The position numbers and the translations under genes are program-made. From an uncultured Oscillibacter sp. (GTDB lineage Bacteria > Bacillota > Clostridia > Oscillospirales > Oscillospiraceae), in the NCBI GenBank assembly GCA_910588005.1, contig CAJUQM010000014.1:1-55654 (forward strand): a DNA stretch of 55,654 nucleotides, in the 5' to 3' direction. Of the stretch, positions 1 through 8,702 are shown one piece after another; position 1 is the first letter of the stretch; each line of letters opens with the position of its first letter. The notes beneath the pieces are model-generated. The model did not search any database. It saw only the letters and a list, made by a program, of their open reading frames with translations, and was not told where the DNA came from.

Positions 1-342
1 ACCATGTTCCTCTCCGGGGCCATCAGCGGCATTGTCGGGTTTATCGTGGCCTCCGGGGCCAACAACACGCTCTATGACGGCGTGGCCGGCGGCGTGGGCT
101 TTACCTCCATCACCGTGGCCTGGCTGAGCCAGCTGAATGCCTTTGCCATGGTGGCCATCTCCATGCTGCTGGCAGTTCTCAGCAAGGGCGCGGAGACGCT
201 GCAGACCCGCATGGCGGTGCCCACCTCTATCTCCGACATCATCACCGGCATTCTGCTCTTCTGCATGCTGGGGTGTGAGTTCTTTATCAACTACAAGCTG
301 ATTTTCCGCAAAAACAGCCATAAGGAGGCGGCAGAGCTATGA
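1..342 (+). CDS. Nucleoside-type ABC transporter permease, C-terminal part (5' end outside window)
   Basis: This is the last 113 codons of an inner-membrane permease; the reading frame is open at base 1, so the true start lies upstream. The residues are strongly hydrophobic, with glycine-rich turns and a final membrane segment ending in a short basic tail. The sequence resembles the C-terminus of the COG4603 (YufP/NupB) permease of BMP-type nucleoside or simple-sugar importers. The next gene overlaps its stop by 4 bases (ATGA) and encodes the partner permease, which supports the call. Together they would form the transmembrane channel for a substrate delivered by a lipoprotein and powered by an ATPase, both expected upstream of the window. 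The substrate is not readable from the fragment; purine nucleosides are the usual cargo. Confidence 0.8.
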   Translation, partial: TMFLSGAISGIVGFIVASGANNTLYDGVAGGVGFTSITVAWLSQLNAFAMVAISMLLAVLSKGAETLQTRMAVPTSISDIITGILLFCMLGCEFFINYKLIFRKNSHKEAAEL

Positions 343-1334
343 GTAATTTCCTGAGCCTGTTTCTGGCCCTCATCATCGCCGCCGTCACCTACGGCACGCC
401 GCTGCTGTTCGGCACCCTGGGCGAGATTCTGACGGAGAAGTCCGGCAACCTGAACCTGGGCGTGGAGGGCATCATGTTCATGGGCGGCGCCCTGGGCCTT
501 GGCGGCGTGTTCTACTATGAAAAGGCGGCGGGCGCCGGAGCCAGCGGCCTCGTCGCCGTGCTGGTGGGCATCCTGTGCGCCTTTCTGGCGGGAGCGCTGG
601 CCTCGTTGATCTTCAGCTTTCTCACCACCACGCTCCGGGCCAACCAGAATGTGACGGGCCTGGCCCTGTCCATCTTCGGCACCGGCGTGGGCCAATTTCT
701 GGGCGAGTACATGCGGGTCCGAGAGAACGGGTACATCGCCATCGGCAACACCCTGAAGGGCTTTTTCCAGAATTCGCCCTTCCCCGTCTTCCTCCAGAAG
801 CTCCCCGTGGTGGGCGATGTGCTCTTCGGAAACAGCGTATTTTTCTATCTTGGCCTCATTCTGGCCGGCGGAATGTTCTTCTTCCTGAACCGGACCCGGG
901 CAGGGCTGTATCTCCGGGCGGTGGGCGAGTCCCCCGCCACGGCGGACGCAGCCGGCATCAACGTGGAGCGGTATAAATACCTGGCCACCGTCACCGGCGG
1001 CGGGATCTCCGCCGTGGGCGGCATGGTGTACATCATGACCATTGCCGGGTGCGTGTGGAACCACGAGGGCCTCAGCGGCGTAGGCTGGCTGGCAGTGGCC
1101 CTGGTGATCTTCTGCATGTGGCGGCCCCTGTCCGCCATCTGGGGTTCCGTGCTCTTCGGCGCGCTGATGATTCTGTACCTGCGTCTGGTGATCCCGTTCA
1201 TCCCCACCCAGCTCTACAAGATTTTACCCTATGTGGTGACGGTCGTCGTGCTGATCGCCTCCAGCATGCGCAACAACAAGGAAAAGCAGCCTCCCGCCAG
1301 TCTGGGACTGGCCTATTTCCGGGAGGACCGGTAA
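339..1334 (+). CDS. Nucleoside-type ABC transporter permease (YufQ/NupC-like)
   Basis: A 331-residue integral membrane protein, full length for the COG1079 branch of BMP-family importers. Near the N-terminus it carries the family signature region around GEILTEKSGNLNLGVEGIMF (about residues 28-47), followed by about eight hydrophobic segments. Its start overlaps the stop of the preceding permease by 4 bases, a sign of translational coupling and of a heterodimeric channel. It is the last gene of the operon; a strong hairpin follows about 130 bases later. The likely substrate is a nucleoside or related sugar, inferred from the family only. The late C-terminal segment is basic and ends in the cytoplasm. 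Confidence 0.85.
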   Translation: MSNFLSLFLALIIAAVTYGTPLLFGTLGEILTEKSGNLNLGVEGIMFMGGALGLGGVFYYEKAAGAGASGLVAVLVGILCAFLAGALASLIFSFLTTTLRANQNVTGLALSIFGTGVGQFLGEYMRVRENGYIAIGNTLKGFFQNSPFPVFLQKLPVVGDVLFGNSVFFYLGLILAGGMFFFLNRTRAGLYLRAVGESPATADAAGINVERYKYLATVTGGGISAVGGMVYIMTIAGCVWNHEGLSGVGWLAVALVIFCMWRPLSAIWGSVLFGALMILYLRLVIPFIPTQLYKILPYVVTVVVLIASSMRNNKEKQPPASLGLAYFREDR

Positions 1335-1649
1335 TTCTCTTTGAAAGGCCGAATACGGACACGGATCTTTGCCAATATCCTTTAGGCCCCGCAAAATTCT
1401 TCCTGGATCATCCTTCAACGCCGTCCGTTTCGGCCTTCCTCCGCCCTTCAGAAGGCAACCGCCCCCCGCTCACTGTCCAGCGTGGACAGTGAGCGGGGGG
1501 CACTGCAATTTCCCCAGCAAAATCTTTGGACTGGAGGCTCTCCCACCGGCAAGAAGATCCCCTATGCGCGGTATCGGGTCATTCTTCAAGAAAACCCGGA
1601 ATAAAATTCATATATTATTCGCAGATTGTTCATGCTTTCGACGGAGCGC
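1335..1649. other. Noncoding gap after the ABC permease operon
   Basis: About 315 bases with no supported gene. The only clear structure is a perfect hairpin at 1462-1500. The last 60 bases become A+T-rich just before the PAP2 gene and probably hold its promoter, but no clean -35/-10 pair stands out. Confidence 0.5.
1462..1500 (+). terminator. Perfect 17-bp hairpin, terminator-like but without U-tract
   Basis: Arms at 1462-1478 and 1484-1500 are perfectly complementary, with a 5-base loop. The stem starts with a run of six C and closes with six G. There is no T-run on either side, so it could be a factor-dependent terminator, an mRNA 3'-end stabiliser for the permease operon, or a protein-binding site. 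Confidence 0.55.
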
Positions 1650-2345
1650 ATGTGTTATGGTAAACCAAAATCCCGATGGAAGCCAGGTGATTCCTTGCGT
1701 TTTTCCGACCGCTCTCCCCTCTGGGAAGATCTAAAATATACTCTGTGGCTGCCTCTGTACCTGCTGCTCTTTCTGGCGCTGGAGCGTATGCCCATGGATT
1801 CTTATTGGGCCACGCAGCTGCCTGTAGACGCCCGCATTCCCTTTTGCGAGTGGTTCGTCATTCCCTACTGCCTGTGGTACCCTCTGCTGGCTGCGGTGGG
1901 GCTATACCTTTTATTCCGAGACCGGGCCGCGTTCCGGCGGTATATGCTGTTTCTGGGAACGGCCTTTCTTCTCAGCGCACTGCTGTGGTTTCTGATCCCC
2001 AACGGGCAGGATCTGCGGCCCGCGGTTCTGCCCCGGGAAAATTTCCTCACCGCCCTGGTGGCAGGACTTTATCACATCGATACCAATACCAATGTCTTCC
2101 CCTCCGTCCACGTCCTGGGTTCCGTGGGTGCCGCCCTGGCTGTATGGGACTGTGGCGCTCTAAAGCGGCGGCAGGCCCTGCGGGCAGGAGCCGCCGTGCT
2201 GGCGGCCCTGATCTGCCTGTCCACTCTGCTCATTAAGCAGCACACGGTGCTGGATGTTGCCGGCGGTCTCCTTCTGGGGGGCATGATCGCACGGCCGGTC
2301 TACCGGCATACCCTGGAATCTCGGATCTCCCGCAAATTGGCATAA
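1650..2345 (+). CDS. PAP2-superfamily membrane phosphatase
   Basis: A 231-residue (from ATG 1650) multi-pass membrane protein of the type-2 phosphatidic acid phosphatase superfamily. The three signature motifs are recognisable in degenerate form: an Arg-Pro pair at residues 123-124 (motif 1), PSVH at 151-154 (motif 2, general-acid His) and a KQH...D block at 196-202 (motif 3, nucleophile-type His with its Asp). The family removes phosphate from lipid phosphates or undecaprenyl pyrophosphate, or transfers head groups. Several starts are possible: TTG 1626, ATG 1632 and ATG 1650. The last has a GGAG three bases upstream, which is tight, so the N-terminus is uncertain. The gene stands alone, convergent with the histidine kinase and separated from it by a strong bidirectional terminator. 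The precise substrate is unknown. Confidence 0.8.
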   Translation: MCYGKPKSRWKPGDSLRFSDRSPLWEDLKYTLWLPLYLLLFLALERMPMDSYWATQLPVDARIPFCEWFVIPYCLWYPLLAAVGLYLLFRDRAAFRRYMLFLGTAFLLSALLWFLIPNGQDLRPAVLPRENFLTALVAGLYHIDTNTNVFPSVHVLGSVGAALAVWDCGALKRRQALRAGAAVLAALICLSTLLIKQHTVLDVAGGLLLGGMIARPVYRHTLESRISRKLA

Positions 2346-2351
2346 CCATAG

Positions 2352-2388
2352 AACAATCCCCCTGGCGCAGTGCGCCAGGGGGATTGTT
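2352..2388. terminator. Bidirectional hairpin terminator between PAP2 gene and kinase gene
   Basis: Arms 2352-2369 and 2371-2388 are an 18-bp perfect inverted repeat around one central base, lying between two convergent genes. The outer AACAAT/ATTGTT ends give short A/T tails on both strands. Confidence 0.8.
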
Positions 2389-2397
2389 CCGCGGAAA

Positions 2398-4605
2398 CTA
2401 CAAAAGCTCCTCAATCGTCTCCAACACTTCCGCCACATTCATGGGTTTTGCCAGGTGGGCGTTCATCCCGCTCTCGGCGGATTTTCGCATGTCGCTCTCA
2501 AATACATTGGCGGAAATGGCGATAATCGGAATCTGCGCCAGCGCGGGGTCCGGCAGGCGGCGGATGGCTTTCGTCGCCTCCCAGCCGTTCATCACCGGCA
2601 TTTGGATGTCCATCAGGATCACGTCGTAATCCCCCGGTTTGGCGTTTTTCATCTTTTCCACCGCCACGCTGCCATCCGGCGCCCAGTCAATGATAAAATC
2701 CAGCTCCTGGAGCAGCTCTGTGGCAATCTCCCGGTTGATCTCATTGTCCTCCACCAGCAGAATCCGCCTTGGGCGGGCAGCGCGCTCCTCCTCTCCCCCG
2801 GAGGGATGGGCGGCAGGCGGCTGAATGTGAAAATTGAGGGTGGCGGTAAAGACACTGCCCTGTCCCTCCTCGCTCTGTACGGCGATGGTGCCGCCCATTC
2901 TGTCCACAATATCCTTGGCGATGGCCATGCCCAGCCCGATCCCGTGGACACCGCTGTCGGTGGTGCTCTTCTCCCGGGAAAAGGGTTCAAAAATACGAGA
3001 CAAAAATCTCCTGTTGATGCCGATTCCGGTGTCCGCCACCTCCAGCTGATAGGCCGCGTACTGCCCCGGCATCAGCTCCTGCTCCGTAAGCGTTACCCGC
3101 ACCTTGCCGCCAGGCTCCGTATAAGTTACGGCATTGTTGGTCAAATACATCACCAGCTGCCGCAGCTTCTCCTTGTCTCCGTATATGCCGCTGTGCCTTA
3201 CTCCGCTACAGTCCAGCGAGAAGGCAATCTTCTTTTCCTCCGCCTGGGGCGCTATAAAATCGTAAATCCCCTGGACAATCTCACACAGGTCGCAGGCCTC
3301 CTCCTGCGTGTGGGAATCCCCGGATACCGCCGCGGAAATCTCCAGCACCCGCTCAATCATGCCCATGAGCTGCCGGGCAGAGGCCTCCATCCGGTCGATA
3401 TAGCTCTGGGCCGTATCCGGGCTTTGGAGGTTCTTTCTCGCCAGGGCCGCGAAACCAAAAATGGCGTTCATTGGCGTCCGCATGTCGTGAGACATGTTGG
3501 AGAGGAAGGTATCCTTTGCGGCCATGGCTTGATTTACCTTTTCCAGCGCCTCCGCCAGCAGCTGCTTTTGCTCCATCTCGTGGTGAACTTCCTCGTCCAC
3601 CCTCCGGAAGCCGAGAACAATCTGTGACGCCCGCTTATCATGGCCCACATCCACCAGGCGCAGCTGCAAATACCGCTCCTGTCCATCCTCCAGAGCACGG
3701 TGGTTGATATAAAAGCTCCTGTCCACAGACAGCTTCCTGCGGATGGTCTCCAGGTTCAGTACCGCCCCCACCGTGTCCCGCTCCTCAGGGTGGACCCAGG
3801 TGTTGACGTAATTGGCCAAATAACCGCTTAGCGGCGGCGTTTCACTGTTTTCGTCAAACATCTCCCCGGTCTTGCCGCCCAGGCGGTATGGCCGGACGCG
3901 GTCCCGCTCCAGCTCGCCGTAGAGAATCGTCTCATAGTCGGTGCTGAGGCCCTCGATCACCTCCAGCCGCCGCAGCTGCTCCTGGTTGATCAAGGTCCGC
4001 TCCTCCGTAAGGGCCTGGAGCTGGCGTTCTTTCTCCCGCTTCTCGTGGAGCAGAAGGGCCTTCTCCATCAGGAGATGGTTTCTCTTGTCCGTGGCGTCGT
4101 TTAAAAACACGTAAAAAATATCCCGGCCGGTACCGCCGCAGACATAGTGTCCATAGTCCTCAATCCACCGGACTGCCCCGTCCTTCCGGCGGATCCGATA
4201 CTCCACATAGTCCAGGTCATACTGGCTGTTGGCCACCTGCTCCCGAATGCTGGCCTCCACTGCGTCCAAGTCCTCCGGAAACACCATTCCCCGGAAGGAA
4301 TTTCCGGTCAGTGTCCGAAACTCCTCCATAGACGCGCACTGAAAGATCCGCAGCAGCGCGCGATTGGCGTACACAATCTCTTCTCCGCCATCCGCGTAAT
4401 AGATCAACGCGCCGCCGGGCATCTCCTCCATAAACCGGAGATTCTCATAGGCCGCCTGAAACGCCCGGCCGCCGGGCAGGGTGCGCAAAAACGTCCGTCC
4501 GTTCTCGCCCAGCAACTTGCCGACCCCCACGTGGTTATCCTGGAGAACCGCCAGCAGATCTACAATCTGCTCCATCAAATGGCTGTCTTGGTTCCACTCC
4601 ATCAT
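2398..4605 (-). CDS. PAS-containing hybrid sensor histidine kinase with receiver domain
   Basis: A 735-residue signalling protein without obvious membrane segments, so probably cytoplasmic. In order: an N-terminal PAS-like sensor region (roughly residues 65-180), a second poorly defined PAS-like segment, a coiled linker, a HisKA domain with SHDMRTP (phospho-acceptor His about 373), a HATPase domain with DTGIG and GIGLG boxes, and a C-terminal receiver with phospho-acceptor Asp about 666 in LMDIQMP. Such hybrids pass phosphate from His to their own Asp and then usually to an Hpt protein; no Hpt partner or output gene is adjacent. I chose the start at 4605 because GGGAGG sits five bases upstream of two adjacent ATG codons; a longer open frame reaches 4665. 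The signal sensed is unknown. It may feed the sporulation phosphorelay, but nothing in the sequence shows that. Confidence 0.9.
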   Translation of the reverse strand: MMEWNQDSHLMEQIVDLLAVLQDNHVGVGKLLGENGRTFLRTLPGGRAFQAAYENLRFMEEMPGGALIYYADGGEEIVYANRALLRIFQCASMEEFRTLTGNSFRGMVFPEDLDAVEASIREQVANSQYDLDYVEYRIRRKDGAVRWIEDYGHYVCGGTGRDIFYVFLNDATDKRNHLLMEKALLLHEKREKERQLQALTEERTLINQEQLRRLEVIEGLSTDYETILYGELERDRVRPYRLGGKTGEMFDENSETPPLSGYLANYVNTWVHPEERDTVGAVLNLETIRRKLSVDRSFYINHRALEDGQERYLQLRLVDVGHDKRASQIVLGFRRVDEEVHHEMEQKQLLAEALEKVNQAMAAKDTFLSNMSHDMRTPMNAIFGFAALARKNLQSPDTAQSYIDRMEASARQLMGMIERVLEISAAVSGDSHTQEEACDLCEIVQGIYDFIAPQAEEKKIAFSLDCSGVRHSGIYGDKEKLRQLVMYLTNNAVTYTEPGGKVRVTLTEQELMPGQYAAYQLEVADTGIGINRRFLSRIFEPFSREKSTTDSGVHGIGLGMAIAKDIVDRMGGTIAVQSEEGQGSVFTATLNFHIQPPAAHPSGGEEERAARPRRILLVEDNEINREIATELLQELDFIIDWAPDGSVAVEKMKNAKPGDYDVILMDIQMPVMNGWEATKAIRRLPDPALAQIPIIAISANVFESDMRKSAESGMNAHLAKPMNVAEVLETIEELL

Positions 4606-4770
4606 AGCGTCCTCCCGGCAAAATTTCCTCATTGGGATTCTACCATAGAAAATTCTTTTTGTCATTACAATTCAGCGATCATTGAAAATTTTCCATCGGC
4701 GGAATCCCCGGCCAAGCTGCCAAAACCGCCGGCACTCCCCAATTCAGCCGGCGCGGCCGCAAAATCCCGC

Positions 4771-4812
4771 GGAAAAAAGGAAGGCGCGCCTCAGCACGCC
4801 TTCCTTTTTTCC
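4771..4812 (-). terminator. Rho-independent terminator of the MATE gene
   Basis: Arms 4771-4786 and 4797-4812 form a 16-bp perfect stem with a 10-base loop. Read on the minus strand, the stem ends in a run of six T after the MATE stop codon. The A/T symmetry means it could also work in the other direction. Confidence 0.85.
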
Positions 4813-4837
4813 GTCTTTGCGCAGCCCATGAAGGGCC

Positions 4838-6217
4838 TCAGCTCTCCGGCAGGCCGACTCTCCCAACTCCTGAAAGCGGCTTTGGCATGAGTTTTTCCCT
4901 GTTTTTGAGATAGCACAAAAACCCGGTCAAGTCCGCCAGCGCCCAGCCGATGGGGATCGACCACCAAATTCCCACCACCCCGATCTCCGGGAGAGGAGCC
5001 AGGACATAGGACAGGGCCACCCGGGTGCCCAGGGAAATCACCGTCAGCACCACAGAAATACCGGGCTTTCCCAGGGCACGGTACAATCCATAGAGCAAAA
5101 ACAGACATCCGATTCCACAGTAAAAAGGTCCCACCGTATGGAGATAGCGGACTCCCTCGGCCACCACGGCGGTCTCACCGGAGTCAATGAAGATTAAAAT
5201 CAAGGGCTTGGCCAAGAACCACAGAATCAGCGACACCGCCGCGCAGTAACTCACCACTGTCGCCACGCCGCACCGGACGCCCTGTTTAATCCGCTCCGCC
5301 TGCTTCGCCCCCATGTTCTGGGCGATAAACGTGGAGAAGGCATTTCCATACTCCTGTACCGGCATATAGGCAAAGGCGTCGATCTTCACTCCCGCCGCAA
5401 AAGCCGCCATAACCCCAGTGCCAAAGCTGTTCACCAGCCCCTGCACCATTAAAATCCCCAGGTTCATAACGGATTGCTGCATGCAGGTCAAAAGGGAATA
5501 GCTGGTGATCTCCCGCAGGCTGGCCCGCCGGACCCGGAACCGGCGCAGAGCCTGCCGCAGCCGCACATCCCGCGCCAGGGTATAGAACCCGATCCCAACG
5601 CCGGAGACATACTGGGCAATCACGGTGGCGGCGGCAGCTCCGGCGGCTCCGAAGGGATAAACCGCCACCAGCAGCAGATCCAGCGCGATATTCAGCACCG
5701 TTGAAACGCCCAAAAACGCCAGCGGCACCACGGAGTTTCCAAGCGCCTTCAAATAGGCGGCAAAGAAATTGTACAAGGCGATGGCGGGAATGCCCCAGAA
5801 CACCAAAACCAAATAGTCCCGGGTCATCTCCGCGATCTCCGCCGGGATGTTCATCCAGACCACAATGGCGTCCGCCCCCAGGAGGGAGAGCGCGGTGAGG
5901 AGCGCCGTCACCGCCGCCGTCAGCAAAAAAGAGGCGCAGACGCCGTTTTCCAGCCGCTGTTCATCCCGGGTGCCGAAGCACAGGGAAAACACCACTCCGC
6001 TGCCCATACACAGCCCCAGCAAAATGGAGGTCAAAAACGTCATCAGGGCAAAGGCCGAACCCACCGCCCCTAGTGCGGCGAAGCTGACACAGCGGCCCAC
6101 CACCCAGGTATCCACAACATTGTAGCACTGCTGCAGCAAATTTCCCAGAATCATCGGCAGCGCAAAAAGACACATGGTGGGGAATACCGCCCCTCTTGTC
6201 AAATCCTTTTGTCCCAT
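4838..6217 (-). CDS. MATE family efflux transporter
   Basis: A 459-residue integral membrane protein with 12 predicted membrane segments, the normal length for NorM/DinF-type multidrug and toxin extrusion proteins. The N-terminal pattern (short charged leader, then a hydrophobic LPMILGNLLQQCYNVVD segment) and the internal two-fold repeat at about residues 240-330 are typical. It would export cationic organic compounds using a sodium or proton gradient, which other genes here help to build (antiporter, HppA). A GGAGG lies about 11 bases before the ATG, rather far but acceptable. The gene is monocistronic, bounded by terminators on both sides. The substrate is unknown. Confidence 0.92.
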   Translation of the reverse strand: MGQKDLTRGAVFPTMCLFALPMILGNLLQQCYNVVDTWVVGRCVSFAALGAVGSAFALMTFLTSILLGLCMGSGVVFSLCFGTRDEQRLENGVCASFLLTAAVTALLTALSLLGADAIVVWMNIPAEIAEMTRDYLVLVFWGIPAIALYNFFAAYLKALGNSVVPLAFLGVSTVLNIALDLLLVAVYPFGAAGAAAATVIAQYVSGVGIGFYTLARDVRLRQALRRFRVRRASLREITSYSLLTCMQQSVMNLGILMVQGLVNSFGTGVMAAFAAGVKIDAFAYMPVQEYGNAFSTFIAQNMGAKQAERIKQGVRCGVATVVSYCAAVSLILWFLAKPLILIFIDSGETAVVAEGVRYLHTVGPFYCGIGCLFLLYGLYRALGKPGISVVLTVISLGTRVALSYVLAPLPEIGVVGIWWSIPIGWALADLTGFLCYLKNREKLMPKPLSGVGRVGLPES

Positions 6218-6337
6218 GGGGCACTCTTCCTCCTGTACCGGCCGGGTTAAAAATGGATCCGGCCCGGCGCTGAATTTTCCTCTCTATGGTACACGGGCCG
6301 CGTCTTAAAATCAATCCCTTTTTCCCGGCGGTATGAA

Positions 6338-6365
6338 ATTCCCAGGCGGAAAACCGCCTGGGAAT
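6338..6365 (-). terminator. Terminator of the cation/proton antiporter gene
   Basis: A 12-bp perfect stem (6338-6349 with 6354-6365) with a 4-base loop, placed immediately after the antiporter stop codon on the minus strand and followed by a short T-rich stretch. Confidence 0.75.
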
Positions 6366-6369
6366 GAAA

Positions 6370-7659
6370 TCATTTGGCCTCTTCCTCTCCCCGTTCCCTC
6401 TCCGGATTCAGCAAGCCGGCGGATACCAGGTCCATCTGTTCCATGGCCCGGTAGCCGTCCATAAGGCTGCTCTCGTGGGGAGCAGCCTCCGGCTGGCCCC
6501 GGAAGGCCATCTTCAGCAGAATCGGCGTCAGGACCGCACAGCCCACCACCGTGATGATGATCGGCGTCATCAGCGCCTGACCGAGAATCCCCATACTAAG
6601 TCCACGGTTGGCCACAATCAGGGCCACCTCGCCGCGGCAGGCCATTCCCGCACCCACCTGGACGCATTCCGTCCCGCGGAAGCCGCACAGCCGCGCCCCC
6701 AGACCGCAGCCAATGATCTTAGACAAAATCGCCGTGGCCAGCAGAAGCAGTGAAAATGCCATCAACGCCCCGTCAAGAGTGGGCAGTTCCACCTTGATAC
6801 CGATCCCGGCAAAAAATACCGGCGTCAGCAGCAGATAGCTCAGAGGTTCAAATTTGGACTGGATGTACTTGGCCTTGGGCGTGGAGGCCACGATGAGTCC
6901 CGCCACGAAGGCGCCGATGATGTCCGCCACGCCGAAGAACTCCTCCGCGCAGTAAGACAGCAGCAGGCAAACCACAAAGGCGAATACCGGATAGCGGCGC
7001 AGGTTCTTCCCCCTGGCGTGGGAGATCATCCACCGGAAAAAGCGGATCGCCAAGGCGGACGCCACAATGGCGAAGACAAAAAACAGCACAATTTTCACCA
7101 GCACCAGCAGCAGTCCGGCACCCTCGCCGGCGAAACTGGCCACGATGGTCAGGGCAATCAAGCCCAATACGTCGTCAATCAAGGCGGCGGCCAGGATTGT
7201 GCCGCCCACCTGGGTGTCCAGCCGGCCCAACTCCCGCAGGGTCTCCACCGTGATGCTGACGGAGGTGGCGGTGAGAACAGTACCCAGGAAGATATTCTCC
7301 AATACCGTGTTTCCCGGCAGCCATCCGGCCCGGCCCGCCAAAAAGCCGAAGCCCGTACCCATAACCATGGGTACCAGTACGCCGCACAGCGCCACAAAAA
7401 AGCCCGGCTTTCCGGCGTTCCGCAGCTCCCGCAGATCCGTACCCATCCCGGCGGTAAACAGGATAACAATCACTCCCATCTCGCTGAGCTGGGAGAGAAA
7501 TGCCGTCTCCGCCAGCACATTCAGCATAGCGGGTCCCAGTACCAGGCCGGCCAGCAGAGACCCCACTACCCGGGGCATCTGAAATTTGCCGGTAATGATG
7601 CCCAGAAACTTGGTGCTTAATAAAATCAGGGCCAAGTCCAGCAAATAGTGATAGGACAT
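6370..7659 (-). CDS. Cation:proton antiporter, CPA2 (Kef/NapA) family
   Basis: A 429-residue membrane protein with about 12-13 membrane segments and no C-terminal TrkA-N nucleotide-binding domain, so it is the transporter core only. The family signature is present: a LLAGLVLGP segment near residue 36 and, later, an LTATSVSITVETLRELG stretch followed by an IDDVLGLI motif containing the paired-Asp ion-binding site. It exchanges Na+ or K+ for protons across the membrane. AAGGAG precedes the ATG by seven bases. The gene is monocistronic; 35 bases upstream of the start is an operator-like ACGCAAACGTT that also occurs before hppA, suggesting shared control. Which cation it moves cannot be told from the sequence. 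Confidence 0.9.
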   Translation of the reverse strand: MSYHYLLDLALILLSTKFLGIITGKFQMPRVVGSLLAGLVLGPAMLNVLAETAFLSQLSEMGVIVILFTAGMGTDLRELRNAGKPGFFVALCGVLVPMVMGTGFGFLAGRAGWLPGNTVLENIFLGTVLTATSVSITVETLRELGRLDTQVGGTILAAALIDDVLGLIALTIVASFAGEGAGLLLVLVKIVLFFVFAIVASALAIRFFRWMISHARGKNLRRYPVFAFVVCLLLSYCAEEFFGVADIIGAFVAGLIVASTPKAKYIQSKFEPLSYLLLTPVFFAGIGIKVELPTLDGALMAFSLLLLATAILSKIIGCGLGARLCGFRGTECVQVGAGMACRGEVALIVANRGLSMGILGQALMTPIIITVVGCAVLTPILLKMAFRGQPEAAPHESSLMDGYRAMEQMDLVSAGLLNPERERGEEEAK

Positions 7660-7676
7660 ATCATCTCTCCTTATCC

Positions 7677-7708
7677 CGTACGGTCCACGCCGTACGCAAA
7701 CGTTTGAA
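7677..7708 (-). promoter_or_regulatory. Operator-like region upstream of the antiporter gene
   Basis: A 7-bp inverted repeat (7677-7683 with 7690-7696) overlaps ACGCAAACGTTTGAA at 7694-7708. The central CAAACGTTTG is palindromic and resembles sites bound by LacI/PurR-family repressors. The 11-mer ACGCAAACGTT recurs at 21854-21864 upstream of hppA. No regulator gene of that family is in the window. Confidence 0.4.
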
Positions 7709-7820
7709 CTGTCAATCGTATCCCTATCATAACTTTTTTTTCGGGATTTTCAAGTGACGATTTGCACGAAAAGCGCCTTTGGGAACCGGCGGATTTCCGG
7801 TGTGCGCGGATGTGGTCCCG

Positions 7821-8498
7821 CTACCGGCGGTCTTCCAAAATTTCCCTGACCGTCAGCACGCCGTCCGCCACAGAAAAGCGCACCTCCATTCCCGCAAAGC
7901 CAAAGCCATAGACCCGCTCCGGGTCCTCCTGATAATGGGGTCTGGGGTCCTGGGCCAGCACGGCCCGCAACGCCTCCCTGCGGTCTGCGGGAACCCGCCC
8001 AAGCAGCGCCGCCGGAATGACCACCTCCAGCGCCTCTCCGGCGGGAGCAGCGGCAAAGCCCCCCAGGGCACCGGAAATACAGTCGGCATAGGGCAGGTAG
8101 GGCTTGATATCCAATACCGGCGTGCCATCCACCAAATCCGCGCCCCGGAGGCGGAGAACCGCTCCCCACTGGGGGGTATGCTCGATTCCCGCCAGCTCCA
8201 CGGCGGACAGGGCAATGGGATTGGGCCGGAAGGGGGACCGGGTGGCAAACACTCCCATCCGCGCGTTTCCCCCCAGCCGGGGCGGCCGCACCGTGGGGGA
8301 CCAGCCCCGCCGCGCCGCCCGGTGAAACACCCACACCAGCCACAGGTGGGAAAAGCCCTCCAGCCCCCTCAGGGCGGCCTCGTTGCGAAACTCCGGCTCA
8401 AAGACCAGGGTGGACTCCAGCGATTCCACCAGGCCGCTCTGCCGGGGCACGCCGAATTTTGAGGAAAAATCGCTGCGGACACGGGCGATTACCCGCAT
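7821..8498 (-). CDS. trmO: tRNA (N6-threonylcarbamoyladenosine37-N6)-methyltransferase, TrmO/YaeB family
   Basis: A 225-residue cytoplasmic enzyme of the TrmO (formerly VirR/YaeB, UPF0066) family, which adds a methyl group from SAM to t6A37 of certain tRNAs. The TsaA-like beta-barrel core is clear: a RSDFSSKFGVPRQSG region near the N-terminus, a FSHLWLVWVFH strand, the highly conserved GVFATRSPFRPNPIALS block and DGTPVLDIKPYLPYAD. A C-terminal extension of about 80 residues ends in a strand-like VYGFGF. I placed the start at 8498 because AGGAG lies six bases upstream and conserved sequence begins there; the open frame extends 30 codons further. It is a single gene with no functional partner next to it. 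Confidence 0.92.
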   Translation of the reverse strand: MRVIARVRSDFSSKFGVPRQSGLVESLESTLVFEPEFRNEAALRGLEGFSHLWLVWVFHRAARRGWSPTVRPPRLGGNARMGVFATRSPFRPNPIALSAVELAGIEHTPQWGAVLRLRGADLVDGTPVLDIKPYLPYADCISGALGGFAAAPAGEALEVVIPAALLGRVPADRREALRAVLAQDPRPHYQEDPERVYGFGFAGMEVRFSVADGVLTVREILEDRR

Positions 8499-8643
8499 GG
8501 AAAACTCCTGGCACATAACGCGGCCATCCTTTCCGGGACTCGTTTTAGCGGTGGAACTCACCGCGCCGGGGGCGGGACCCGCCCGCATTCCGGCCGTCTC
8601 TCCGTATTATACAGGAACGGTGAAAAAAAGGAAAGCGCAAAGA

Positions 8644-8678
8644 CAGAGCCGCAGGACAAAGAATGTCCCGCGGCTCTG
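8644..8678 (-). terminator. Terminator of the small lipoprotein gene
   Basis: A 14-bp stem with one mismatch (8644-8657 with 8665-8678) downstream of the lipoprotein stop on the minus strand, followed within 20 bases by a T-rich tail. Confidence 0.7.
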
Positions 8679-8702
8679 CATCCGCCGGATCAAAACGTCC
8701 CG

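Noticed and set aside
1369..1734. 121-codon plus-strand open frame between the ABC permease and PAP2 genes
   Set aside because: It runs through the 1462-1500 hairpin and into the PAP2 coding region in another phase, has no ribosome binding site and no recognisable domain.
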